Positions 24,007-32,130 of a stretch of 64,000 nucleotides of DNA are shown here, piece after piece. The translations under genes were made by a program, and so were the position numbers. Source of the DNA: Labrenzia sp. CE80 (lineage in GTDB: Bacteria; Pseudomonadota; Alphaproteobacteria; Rhizobiales; Stappiaceae); contig NZ_WAJT01000001.1 in NCBI RefSeq assembly GCF_009650605.1, forward strand, positions 1,488,001 through 1,552,000. The letters run 5' to 3'. The notes under the pieces are model-generated. The model made no database searches. It saw only the letters and a list, made by a program, of their open reading frames with translations, and had not been told where the DNA came from. Numbering within the stretch: position 1 is the stretch's first letter; the number at the start of each line of letters is the position of its first letter.

Positions 24007-25671
24007 ATGCCCTCAGTGCCATCCGTTCTTGCGCGTTACAAGTCCGTATCCAAAGCTTTTGTCTATGCGCTCGCGATCGAATATTGCGGTCACGATGAGG
24101 TGGCTAAGGCGATCGGCGTAGAACCTTCTGGTGACAGCTTTAACTCAATCCGTCTGAAAGTGGACAATCGGCCGTTCAACCCGATGGTGAATGCTGGTGC
24201 AATCGCCTGTACTGGCCTGATCTTCAGCAAAGATCCCGATGGGGCGTTGGAACGCATTCGCCAGGTACTTGGAGAGTTTGCAGGTCGAGAACTCGCGCTG
24301 GACGAAGCTGTTTATCAGTCGGAAAGCCGCACCGGAGACCGGAACCGGGCAATCGCCTGGCTGCTGCGTAACAACGGCGTTCTCAAAGGCGATGTCGATG
24401 CCTCGCTCGACGTTTATTTCCGGCAATGCGCCTTGCTTACCAATGCCCGAGATCTTTCGATCATGGGTGCGACCTTGGCCAACAACGGCGTCAATCCATT
24501 GACCGGAAGAAGAGTCGTAACTTCCCTGACAGCCGCCCGGGTGCTGTCCATCATGGTAAGCTCGGGAATGTATGACTATTCCGGCGAGTGGATCTATCGG
24601 ATTGGCCTTCCCGCAAAGAGCGGTGTTGGTGGCGGGATCACCGCAGCGTTACCGGCTCAGCTGGGCCTCGGTACCTATTCTCCGCGCCTGGATCCATTGG
24701 GCAACAGCGTGCGTGGCTTGAAGGTTTGCGAAGAAATATCATCGCAATTCAGCCTGCACGTCTTGCAACGGCAGGGCGACGTCAGGAGTGTGATTGCAGC
24801 GAAGTACGACCTGTCGCGCGTTAAATCCCACCGGGACAGGCGTGAGGCAGATCAGGAACTGTTGATGAACTTCGGCGAAACAGCTCAGGTTACTGAGCTT
24901 ACCGGAGCAATCAATGTCATTTCCTGCGATTTTGTCTGTCGCCAGTTGATGAACGATACCAAGCGTGAGATTGAAGTTCTGGACTTCCGCCGTGTTTCCG
25001 AGATCAGCAAAGCCGCCGCCAAGCTGTTACGGCGTCTGTTTGAGGATTTTACCGCCTGCGGCACGCGTGTGGTCCTGACCGGCCTCAAGGACAATAGTTT
25101 TTGCGAGCAAACGCTCATGAACGCCTTTGGAGAAGACTTAAGGAACGAACTGCGACGGTTCGAAACGCTGACCGATGGCGTGGCTTGGGCAGAGGATCAA
25201 CTGGTGTTTCGGCGTGGCGGTTTTACTCGGCTTTCGGCGCAAATCGACTTTGCCGAACAACCACTACTGGCGGGTCTTTCCGGGGAGCAGATTCGTGGAC
25301 TTGAGGACCTGGTGCACAAAGAGGAGTGCCTCGGGGGAAAGAAGATCATCGAAACCGGGCAAGCCGCGGACAGTGTATTTTTCCTGACCAAGGGCATGGT
25401 CAGTGTGGTGCTCGACAGCGGCGTACGTATTGCCACCCTGGACGCTGGTACATGTTTCGGCGAGTTCGCCCTCATTTCACAGGATGAAAAGCGATCCGCA
25501 AATGTGGTCTCGGACTCTCCGTGCCAGTATTTTAAGCTTTCTGTCGACGCCGTGCACGCTCTCAACGATGAGGCTCCTGAAGTCGTCCAAATAATGCTGA
25601 AAAATCTCGCAGCGCTGCTGGCAAAACGTTTGCGCCAGGCAAATACGAAAATTGATGCGCTCACCAACTAA
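24007..25671 (+). CDS. Glutaminase-STAS-cNMP-binding fusion, 5'-truncated
   Basis: The glutaminase domain (deaminates glutamine to glutamate) spans residues 1-255. It has the S13-V-S-K16 nucleophile/base pair, EPSG, NPMVNAGAI and the SGVGGGI loop. A STAS domain follows (about 290-385, with VLDFRRVSEIS) and then a cyclic-nucleotide-binding domain (about 410-535, with GTCFGEFALIS). Normal glutaminases have about 60 residues before the SxxK motif; here only 12 follow the first ATG, and the upstream frame stops at 23965 without any glutaminase-like sequence. The gene was probably cut by the island insertion and may be inactive. Confidence 0.8.
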   Translation: MPSVPSVLARYKSVSKAFVYALAIEYCGHDEVAKAIGVEPSGDSFNSIRLKVDNRPFNPMVNAGAIACTGLIFSKDPDGALERIRQVLGEFAGRELALDEAVYQSESRTGDRNRAIAWLLRNNGVLKGDVDASLDVYFRQCALLTNARDLSIMGATLANNGVNPLTGRRVVTSLTAARVLSIMVSSGMYDYSGEWIYRIGLPAKSGVGGGITAALPAQLGLGTYSPRLDPLGNSVRGLKVCEEISSQFSLHVLQRQGDVRSVIAAKYDLSRVKSHRDRREADQELLMNFGETAQVTELTGAINVISCDFVCRQLMNDTKREIEVLDFRRVSEISKAAAKLLRRLFEDFTACGTRVVLTGLKDNSFCEQTLMNAFGEDLRNELRRFETLTDGVAWAEDQLVFRRGGFTRLSAQIDFAEQPLLAGLSGEQIRGLEDLVHKEECLGGKKIIETGQAADSVFFLTKGMVSVVLDSGVRIATLDAGTCFGEFALISQDEKRSANVVSDSPCQYFKLSVDAVHALNDEAPEVVQIMLKNLAALLAKRLRQANTKIDALTN

Positions 25672-26216
25672 TCTCTTAGCCGTCGCGACGACCATTGTTC
25701 CAAGGCCTCTAAATCGTCATTGATAGAAGATGCAGCGAACGCCCGCTTCCCTCGCCTTATGTCTATCCCAAGCCTCACACCACAGGACATTCACCGACAA
25801 AAGATTGCGCAACGCGATCTTCACCGCCCCAGCGGTAAAACTCTCGCCATTCGCAATCTGTGTAACTGCCGTATCGGAGTATAGCGCGTGCGGCACGGTC
25901 ACCCCAGCAATGGTCAAGCCGACTGCAATCGGAAGCAATTCATCGAACGTCAAAGTTTCGCCGGAGGCCTCTCAATCGTAGGAGCATAGGCAGCTGACTA
26001 TCGTTTAAGCGCGGGTCGAGACGCCAACGACGTTTGCCAGCTGGGGATGAGGTTTGGGCGTAGCAAGACCAGCGCCTTACAATCTGATCGGTTCGTTCTC
26101 GTCGATCCCGGTCCCGCTCTCAGCAACGGGCCACAGCCTGCACCCCACTTTTCGAGCTTAACCTGAAAGCTGCCTGCACTTGACGGCCAATCGTGATTGG
26201 AAATCCAGAAGCCGCC
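25672..26216. other. 545-bp stretch with no convincing gene
   Basis: Both strands carry a frame of about 80 codons around 25,720-25,980, but neither resembles a known protein and the minus-strand one needs a TTG start without a ribosome-binding site. It may contain decayed sequence between the truncated glutaminase and the enolase-superfamily gene. No RNA gene is seen. Confidence 0.35.
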
Positions 26217-27413
26217 TCAGAGGTCTGCAAGCACCTCAGGCATCCAGTGGGTGCTTTTGCGGCTGGCCTTAAAGAAGCAGCGACCGTATTTCTCCAGGTT
26301 TCCTTGATCGATCTCAAAACCGAGCCCGGGCGATTGCGGCATGTTGAATCCGCCATTTTCATGCACGAATGGATGCGTGAAAATCAGGTCGCGGCCCTCC
26401 GGTATCCAGCCCGGCGGTGAAACCGGATACTCAAAGAGCGCCTCCCCTGCAAAGCCGCTCGCGGCAAAGACATGTGCATTGGCAATAAAGCCAAAGCCAT
26501 TTGACCAGCAATGTGGCGTGAACTTCAGTCCTTGCTCGCGGCACAGCGCTGCGACTTTGAGGCTTTGTGAAATGCCTCCAGCCCACATGGCATCGGGCTG
26601 ATAGATATTGTAGCAGCCCATCTTCAGCATGCGCGCCAGTTCTCGATAGCCCATGACATGAAGCTCACCACCGGCGACAGGCACGCGCGCATGCGTTGTC
26701 AGCTGGGCAATTTCCTCGTGCCATTCCCCGAACAGAGGCTCTTCCACCCAGGCAAGTCCGACATCGGCTGCCGCATCGACGAAGCGCTTGGCACGGTCAA
26801 GCGACCACAGCGGAGCATCACCGTTTTGGGTCAACCGGAAAGCCTGATTGCAGTCGACCGAGATTTTCATTCTTCCTTGCATATAGCTTGCAGCGTCGGA
26901 AATATGCTCGATATCGACGGCTTCGTCGAAGTCATGAACACGCATTTTCATCGTGTCAAAACCCTCGGCCAGCCGCGCTTCAGCTTCCTCGCGCCGTGCA
27001 TGAGTGTCCCTCAACTCGCCCGATGATGCATAGAGCTTGAGACGGTCGTCAGTTCCGCCAAGATATTTATAAAGTGGAAGGCCTGCCGTCTTTGCCTTGA
27101 TGTCCCAAAATGCGGGCTCAAGCCACCAGTTAAAACTGCCGCCTGCGGCCATGATCTGGATGCGCTCGGCGAGGTTGTCGATGTCGCCGGCATCTTGGCC
27201 GAGGAAAAGGCTGGCGAGCAGATCACCAAGTCCGGCACGTTCACGTCCTGCAGCAGGAAATCCGCTCCACCCCTCGACACCGTCATCAGTGATGAACCGG
27301 ACGATATACATGGAGACATGGGTTCGGACCGTTCCCGGGATCCATGACGGTGTATGCGGTGCTGGCAACGGCGTTTTCACCAGGTAGAGTTCGACGCGGT
27401 CCAGCACTTGCAT
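26217..27413 (-). CDS. Enolase-superfamily (mandelate racemase/muconate lactonizing type) protein, probable acid-sugar dehydratase
   Basis: A 398-residue protein with the N-terminal capping domain and C-terminal barrel. Catalytic elements: KMR (second strand, DTMKMRVHD), metal ligands in SVDCNQAF, WVEEPL and GGELH, and a His-Asp dyad formed by YQPDAMW and TPHCWSNG. That set suits dehydration or epimerisation of an acid sugar. It lies beside a DeoR repressor and a sugar-type ABC importer. An inverted repeat 86 bp upstream is a candidate operator. The substrate cannot be named. Confidence 0.82.
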   Translation of the reverse strand: MQVLDRVELYLVKTPLPAPHTPSWIPGTVRTHVSMYIVRFITDDGVEGWSGFPAAGRERAGLGDLLASLFLGQDAGDIDNLAERIQIMAAGGSFNWWLEPAFWDIKAKTAGLPLYKYLGGTDDRLKLYASSGELRDTHARREEAEARLAEGFDTMKMRVHDFDEAVDIEHISDAASYMQGRMKISVDCNQAFRLTQNGDAPLWSLDRAKRFVDAAADVGLAWVEEPLFGEWHEEIAQLTTHARVPVAGGELHVMGYRELARMLKMGCYNIYQPDAMWAGGISQSLKVAALCREQGLKFTPHCWSNGFGFIANAHVFAASGFAGEALFEYPVSPPGWIPEGRDLIFTHPFVHENGGFNMPQSPGLGFEIDQGNLEKYGRCFFKASRKSTHWMPEVLADL

Positions 27414-27733
27414 ATTCGGCCCTTTCGGAGATTTTCTGTAAACTCACGGTCTCGCCGGGCACCTCAAGAACAGGCCCCGTTGGATGGAATGCTAGGAAGA
27501 AAATGGATTGGTCGATATATCCATTTTCGCATTTCTCGCAGACCAATCACTGCACACATAGGCGAGCCTAAGGTTTTCCCAAGAGATGCTGCCTGCGCCT
27601 GGCCGACGCGTTTTTTTCGCCCGATGTTACATTGCAGGCCCAGGGGATCATTCGGCAAAGCATCCACACTGAACGAAAGCAGAGCGCAAAACGATCCGGG
27701 CTTCACGTTCGGCTTGCACGACTGCAAGAGCGC
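27414..27733 (-). other. Intergenic region upstream of the enolase-superfamily gene
   Basis: 320 bp between the DeoR-type gene and the enolase-superfamily gene. It holds one clear signal, the inverted repeat at 27499-27528. The short frames in it are not convincing. Confidence 0.4.
27499..27528. promoter_or_regulatory. 10-10-10 inverted repeat, candidate operator
   Basis: GAAAATGGAT (27499-27508), a 10-bp spacer, then ATCCATTTTC (27519-27528), a perfect inverted repeat. It lies 86-115 bp upstream of the enolase-superfamily start. Its sequence differs from the TGTAA palindromes near the DeoR gene, so a different regulator is implied. Confidence 0.55.
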
Positions 27734-28483
27734 TCAGGTCTGGCGGGCGGTCATTTCGTCGTTCTGACCCGTCAACACATGGGAGAAGTCATCGAGGGCA
27801 GCAACGGTCGACAGCGCGGTGCGCCCGAACTTTGATGGCGTTGCCAGCAAGAGACTGTTCTTGGCCGCGGCCATGGCCGCTTTCTTGACCGCAATCTTCG
27901 ACATGTCAAAATCCATGACCCTGTCGCGTCCATCGATGGCCGAACAAGCGATCAGCGCGAAATCCAGCGTCAGGCCGGTCAACATCATGACGATTTCCTC
28001 GCCAACGAGTGACCCGTCCTTGCCCGCCATGCGGCCGCCGAGCACCGTCACATCATGGCGTCCAGGATCGAAAGCAAGCGCCGCCCTCAGACTGTTGGTG
28101 AAGACCTTCAATCCGCTCCGGGCATTCAGCTGTTTTGCGGTGTACTCGATGGTGGTGCCGACATCCAGGTAAAGGCTAGAGCCATCCGGAACGCGTGCGC
28201 AGGCTTGGCGAGCGACCGCCAGCTTGCCGTCAATGGCCACTCGCTCCTTCTGACTGTGATCAAGGCGAAGGGTTTCCGTTTCGCCAATCGCACCGGCGCC
28301 GCCATGAAACCGCTGCAGACGGCCAGCTTCGGCCAAAGCGATGATGTCTCTTCTGACCGTCTGAGCCGAAACGCCGAACTCGTCCGCAAGACGTTCGATG
28401 GTCACGAACCCCTGACTTTCGGTCAGCGCGATAATTCGGCTCTGGCGCTCCGTAAAGGCCGGTAGCGATGGCAACTGGTTCAT
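27734..28483 (-). CDS. DeoR/GlpR-family transcriptional repressor
   Basis: The N-terminal HTH of the DeoR family is clear (ERQSRIIALTESQGFVTIERLADEFGVSAQTVRRDI). A sensor domain related to sugar-phosphate isomerases follows, with LDVGTTIEYTAKQL and VTVLGGRM. The family usually senses a phosphorylated sugar. ATG 28483 is chosen; the frame runs 21 codons further upstream but that extension covers a palindromic operator. It is divergent from the LOG-like gene and the ABC transporter, and probably represses them and itself through TGTAAG-type palindromes. Confidence 0.88.
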   Translation of the reverse strand: MNQLPSLPAFTERQSRIIALTESQGFVTIERLADEFGVSAQTVRRDIIALAEAGRLQRFHGGAGAIGETETLRLDHSQKERVAIDGKLAVARQACARVPDGSSLYLDVGTTIEYTAKQLNARSGLKVFTNSLRAALAFDPGRHDVTVLGGRMAGKDGSLVGEEIVMMLTGLTLDFALIACSAIDGRDRVMDFDMSKIAVKKAAMAAAKNSLLLATPSKFGRTALSTVAALDDFSHVLTGQNDEMTARQT

Positions 28484-28509
28484 CAAACTGTCAGCTTCCA
28501 ATGTCAATT

Positions 28510-28525
28510 TGTAAGTTATCTTACA
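28510..28525. promoter_or_regulatory. TGTAAG-N4-CTTACA operator, DeoR-type candidate
   Basis: A perfect 6-bp inverted repeat with a 4-bp centre lies in the divergent region between the DeoR gene and the LOG-like gene. A second, closely similar palindrome lies at 29202-29217 before the ABC importer. Shared sequence at both promoters points to one regulator, most simply the adjacent DeoR protein. Confidence 0.65.
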
Positions 28526-28545
28526 TAAAATGACGAAAGACGCCA

Positions 28546-29181
28546 ATGGGCCCCTCAGACTATTTTTTCCATGACAAAGCCATTTTCAGCGCCAACGGCC
28601 GCCTTGATCCCTGGACCTGGAGCTGGATGCCAGAGGACGTCCCGGCTGATGCAGCCGCGATCACACCACTCGACGCGCTACAGGTCCTGAAGGGCATCGG
28701 GCGCATGCGGAAGATCCCGATCGGTGTCATCGGTCCGCGTGAGGCGAGCGAGGAACAACTGTCCATGGCAGAGGAAATTGGCGCCCGCCTGGGGCAATTG
28801 ACTCTCACGATGGTCTGCGGTGGTAAAGGTGGCGTCATGCAGGCTGCGGCCAGGGGATGTCATGAAGCTGGTGGGCTGACCGTGGGCCTCTTGCCTGATC
28901 ATGACTGGCATGAGGCAAACCCCTTCATCTCGCTGCCCATAGCAACCGGATTGAGCGAGGGCCGCAACATGATCATCGCCAAATCCTGCGAGGTCCTCAT
29001 CGCGGTCGGCGGCTCCTATGGCACGATGACCGAAATTGCATATGGCCTTCATTTCAGCAAGCCGGTGATCGGCCTTCAGGGCGCGCCCCACGTCGACGGT
29101 CTCCTGCCTGTCGAGAGCGCCAACGAAGCCATGGACACCATGGCCGAGAGGCTGTTCGCCCGCATCCGACTGTCACACTAG
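28546..29181 (+). CDS. LOG-like (TIGR00725/SLOG fold) protein
   Basis: A 211-residue Rossmann-like protein. It has PIGVIGPREAS, the nucleotide-binding CGGKGGVMQAAARGCHEAGG and the catalytic-type loop GGSYGTMTEIAYGL. These are hallmarks of the LOG/lysine-decarboxylase-like superfamily, whose members hydrolyse nucleoside monophosphates or bind nucleotides. ATG 28546 lies 20 bp after a DeoR-type palindrome, so it is probably co-regulated with the ABC importer. Why a nucleotide-binding protein sits in a sugar-uptake unit is not clear. Confidence 0.78.
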   Translation: MGPSDYFFHDKAIFSANGRLDPWTWSWMPEDVPADAAAITPLDALQVLKGIGRMRKIPIGVIGPREASEEQLSMAEEIGARLGQLTLTMVCGGKGGVMQAAARGCHEAGGLTVGLLPDHDWHEANPFISLPIATGLSEGRNMIIAKSCEVLIAVGGSYGTMTEIAYGLHFSKPVIGLQGAPHVDGLLPVESANEAMDTMAERLFARIRLSH

Positions 29182-29201
29182 TTACATCGAACGCTCCTAT
29201 T

Positions 29202-29217
29202 TGTAAGATATATTACA
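29202..29217. promoter_or_regulatory. TGTAAGATATATTACA operator before the ABC importer
   Basis: A 16-bp palindrome (TGTAA arms, AT-rich centre) 16 bp upstream of the ABC ATPase start. It matches the palindrome at 28510-28525 at most positions, including both TGTAA/TTACA ends. Confidence 0.62.
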
Positions 29218-29232
29218 TACGGCACATTTGAC

Positions 29233-30327
29233 ATGACCCGACAAGCTGCAATGGAATTGAAAGCCGTCACCCGGCGCTTCGGCCAATCAACGGTCCTGGA
29301 CGCGGTGGACGTCACGATAGCGGAAGGCAGCTTCACCGCTCTTCTTGGTGCATCGGGCTGCGGCAAGTCCACGACCTTGCGGATCATGTCCGGGCTGGAC
29401 CGCCCGAGCGACGGCGAGGTGCTGTTGCGTGGTGTCGATGTTGCCGACAGAACCGCCTACGAGCGCAATGTCGCGATGGTGTTTCAGTCCTACGCGCTCT
29501 ATCCGCATTTGACAGTGTTCCAGAACATCGCCCTGCCGCTCACCATGCGCCACCTCGGCGCACTCGGTCGCTTTCCTGTTGTCGGCCAGCTCGTCCCGGG
29601 AAGTGCGGAGGCGCGGCGCCTGATCCGGTCGACGGTGGAGATGACAGCAGAAAGCCTCGGTCTTTCCGAAGTGCTGAACCGCAAGCCCAACAGCCTGTCC
29701 GGTGGTCAGAAGCAACGCGTTGCCCTTGGGCGCGCACTGGTGCGCGATCCGGTGCTGTTTCTGCTCGACGAGCCGCTTTCCAATCTTGATGCCCGTCTGC
29801 GGGTCAGAATGCGCGCCGAGCTCGTAGCCCTCCACAAGCGGACAGAAAAACCCTTCGTCTATGTCACCCATGATCAGGCCGAAGCCATGGCCATGGCCGA
29901 CCAGATCATCGTCATGATCAAGGGCAAGGTGGCGCAAGCAGGAAGTCCGCGAGACCTCTATGACCGGCCAGCAACGATGGAGGTCGCAAGTTTCATCGGC
30001 GCAAATTCGATCAATTTCTTCCGCCCCGAGGACGGCTTGACCGGCTTGCATGCAAAGGCGTCAAACGCTGTCTCGGGCGTGCGGCCAGAGCATCTTGCAC
30101 CCTCTGCGACAGGTCAATTCGAAGCGCACCTTGAGACGGTAGAGTTCCTTGGATCCGAGACAATCCTCGGGCTGCGCACTGCGAAAGGCAAGCAAGTCAC
30201 TGCAATCGCCCCGGGTGATTACGCCGCGCCGGTACCTGGAACGGAAGTCAAACTCGAGGTGACGCCGAACCGCGTCCATCTGTTCGACCCGAACAGTGGC
30301 CAGAGACTTTGCGCGGAGGGCGCATGA
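29233..30327 (+). CDS. ABC importer ATPase, MalK/UgpC type
   Basis: Energises uptake of a carbohydrate. It has Walker A GASGCGKST, the Q-loop region AMVFQSYALYPHLTVF, signature LSGGQKQR, Walker B LFLLDEPLSNLDA and the switch histidine in YVTHDQAEAM. A C-terminal OB-type regulatory domain follows (VRPEHLAPS... LETVEFLGSET). The 364-residue length is normal for CUT1 ATPases. It is the first gene of a four-gene operon that also codes both permeases and the binding protein. Confidence 0.92.
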   Translation: MTRQAAMELKAVTRRFGQSTVLDAVDVTIAEGSFTALLGASGCGKSTTLRIMSGLDRPSDGEVLLRGVDVADRTAYERNVAMVFQSYALYPHLTVFQNIALPLTMRHLGALGRFPVVGQLVPGSAEARRLIRSTVEMTAESLGLSEVLNRKPNSLSGGQKQRVALGRALVRDPVLFLLDEPLSNLDARLRVRMRAELVALHKRTEKPFVYVTHDQAEAMAMADQIIVMIKGKVAQAGSPRDLYDRPATMEVASFIGANSINFFRPEDGLTGLHAKASNAVSGVRPEHLAPSATGQFEAHLETVEFLGSETILGLRTAKGKQVTAIAPGDYAAPVPGTEVKLEVTPNRVHLFDPNSGQRLCAEGA

Positions 30328-31229
30328 TGCGGGCGATTTCTCCCACTTTGCGCAACACGTTGACCAATGCCTGGCTTACCGGCCCGGCAACCCTGGCCCT
30401 GCTCGCCTTCATCTTCGTGCCGGTGGCCATTGTCGCGGTCCTGTCCCTGACGGACTATCAGTTCGGCGCCCGGAGTTTTGGCTGGGTCGGTCTCGACAAT
30501 TACGGCAAGCTCTTCGGCTCGACGCTGGGCCGGCGCGCAATCACGAATACGCTGATCTACGCCGCCATCGTCATTCCCGTCTCTGTGGGCTTCGGCCTTC
30601 TGGTGGCCGTCGGCCTCTTCCGGATGTCGGACTGGGCCCCTCGCCTTTCGAATGTCCTGCGCTCGGTTTATTTTCTGCCCGTTGCGGCGACGCTCGTTGC
30701 CATGTCCGTGTCCTGGCAGATGATGCTTCACCCGTCCCTGGGCGTCGTCAACCAGTCCCTGATCGCGATGGGGGGAACGCCGCAGAACTGGCTAAGCGAC
30801 CGTGGGCTTGTTCTGTACACGCTCGCGGTGATCGGCATCTGGCAGAGCGTCGGCTACAATATGGTCCTGTTTCTGGCCGGTCTCGCGGCCATACCGGCAG
30901 ACCTTTATGATGCGGCCGAGATCGACGGCGCCGGTGGCAACTGGTCGCGGTTCTGGACCGTTACCTGGCCCCTGCTTGGTCCCACGACGCTCTTCGTGCT
31001 GGTGATCACGGCAACCAATGCCTTCAGGGTCTTCGAGACTGTGGCCACGCTCACCAAGGGCGGTCCGGCCTTCGCCTCCGACACATTGGTATATGCGCTC
31101 TACAGAGAGGGCTTCATCTACTTTAAGGCCGGTTATGCCAGCGCCATCACCATGGTGTTCTTCGCGGTGCTCCTGACCCTCACTCTGATCCAGTTCCGCC
31201 TTGTCGAACGAAGGGTGCACTACCGATGA
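30324..31229 (+). CDS. ABC importer permease, MalF type
   Basis: An inner-membrane permease with about six helices. The EAA motif region is EIDGAGGNWSRFWTVTWPLLGPT. ATG 30324 is chosen because it overlaps the TGA of the ATPase gene (ATGA); a TTG at 30309 in frame is less likely. It forms a heterodimer with the product of the next gene. Confidence 0.9.
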   Translation: MMRAISPTLRNTLTNAWLTGPATLALLAFIFVPVAIVAVLSLTDYQFGARSFGWVGLDNYGKLFGSTLGRRAITNTLIYAAIVIPVSVGFGLLVAVGLFRMSDWAPRLSNVLRSVYFLPVAATLVAMSVSWQMMLHPSLGVVNQSLIAMGGTPQNWLSDRGLVLYTLAVIGIWQSVGYNMVLFLAGLAAIPADLYDAAEIDGAGGNWSRFWTVTWPLLGPTTLFVLVITATNAFRVFETVATLTKGGPAFASDTLVYALYREGFIYFKAGYASAITMVFFAVLLTLTLIQFRLVERRVHYR

Positions 31230-32056
31230 TGGCTTCGCACTCAATTGGACGATTGGCATCGCTTGCACTCCTGCTTCTGGGGGCATTCGCAATCCTGCTG
31301 CCGTTCATCTGGATGCTATCGCTGTCTCTGAAGCCTCAGGACGAGATCTTCAGCGCGACGTTTCAACTGATCCCCTCACGCCTCGAATGGCAGAACTACG
31401 TCAAGGCGCTGACCGAGACCGATGTCCCGCGCTATCTGCTTAACGGGGTGATTGTGACTGCCGGGATCCTCTTTTTTCAGATCCTCTTTGCGGTTCCCTG
31501 TGCTTTCGCCCTGACCCATCGCACCTTCAAGGGCCGAACAGCTCTCTTTGGGCTGGTTCTGGCGGCGCTTCTGGTTCCCTTCCATGTAACCGCCATTCCG
31601 GTTTTCCTCGGTTTTGCGCAGCTCGGCATCCTCAACAGCTATTGGGCGCTGATCCTGCCCTTTGTGCCAACCGCCTTCGGGATCTTCCTGTTCCGCCAGT
31701 TTCTGTCCCAAGTCCCGGCTGATCTCTTCGATGCGGCCCGGGTCGACGGTCTCAGCGAGACGGCGATTGTCTGGCGCATCGCCTTTCCGCTCACCATGCC
31801 GGCCGCGACCGCCTTTGCGATCTTTTCCGTTACGGCTCATTGGAACGACCTGTTCTGGCCACTGATTGCCACCACCGATCCGGATCTGGCAACGCCGCCG
31901 CGTGGAATTCTTTTCTTTCGCGACGAGGAGTCCGGCGATGACATCGGACCACTGATGGCCGCAGCCACATTGATCACCGCACCGCTCGTGATCGCCTTCC
32001 TGCTCGCTCAACGCAAATTCACCCAGGGCCTGGCTACCGGAGGCCTGAAGGGATGA
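31226..32056 (+). CDS. ABC importer permease, MalG type
   Basis: A 276-residue permease with an N-terminal membrane helix (LALLLLGAFAILLPFIWMLSL) and the EAA motif region AARVDGLSETAIVWRIAFPLTMPA. It starts within the last codons of the MalF-type gene (ATGATG), consistent with coupled translation. Together with its partner it forms the CUT1 translocation pore. Confidence 0.9.
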   Translation: MMASHSIGRLASLALLLLGAFAILLPFIWMLSLSLKPQDEIFSATFQLIPSRLEWQNYVKALTETDVPRYLLNGVIVTAGILFFQILFAVPCAFALTHRTFKGRTALFGLVLAALLVPFHVTAIPVFLGFAQLGILNSYWALILPFVPTAFGIFLFRQFLSQVPADLFDAARVDGLSETAIVWRIAFPLTMPAATAFAIFSVTAHWNDLFWPLIATTDPDLATPPRGILFFRDEESGDDIGPLMAAATLITAPLVIAFLLAQRKFTQGLATGGLKG

Positions 32057-32130
32057 CCGCCATAACGCACCTGCACAAGCACGGACCCAACCGCGCCACT
32101 GTTTCTCCCATTCTTCGAGGCTTCAAAGAT

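Noticed and set aside
25717..25981. Frames of about 80 codons on both strands after the glutaminase gene
   Set aside because: Neither has a good start or a recognisable domain, and they overlap fully on opposite strands.
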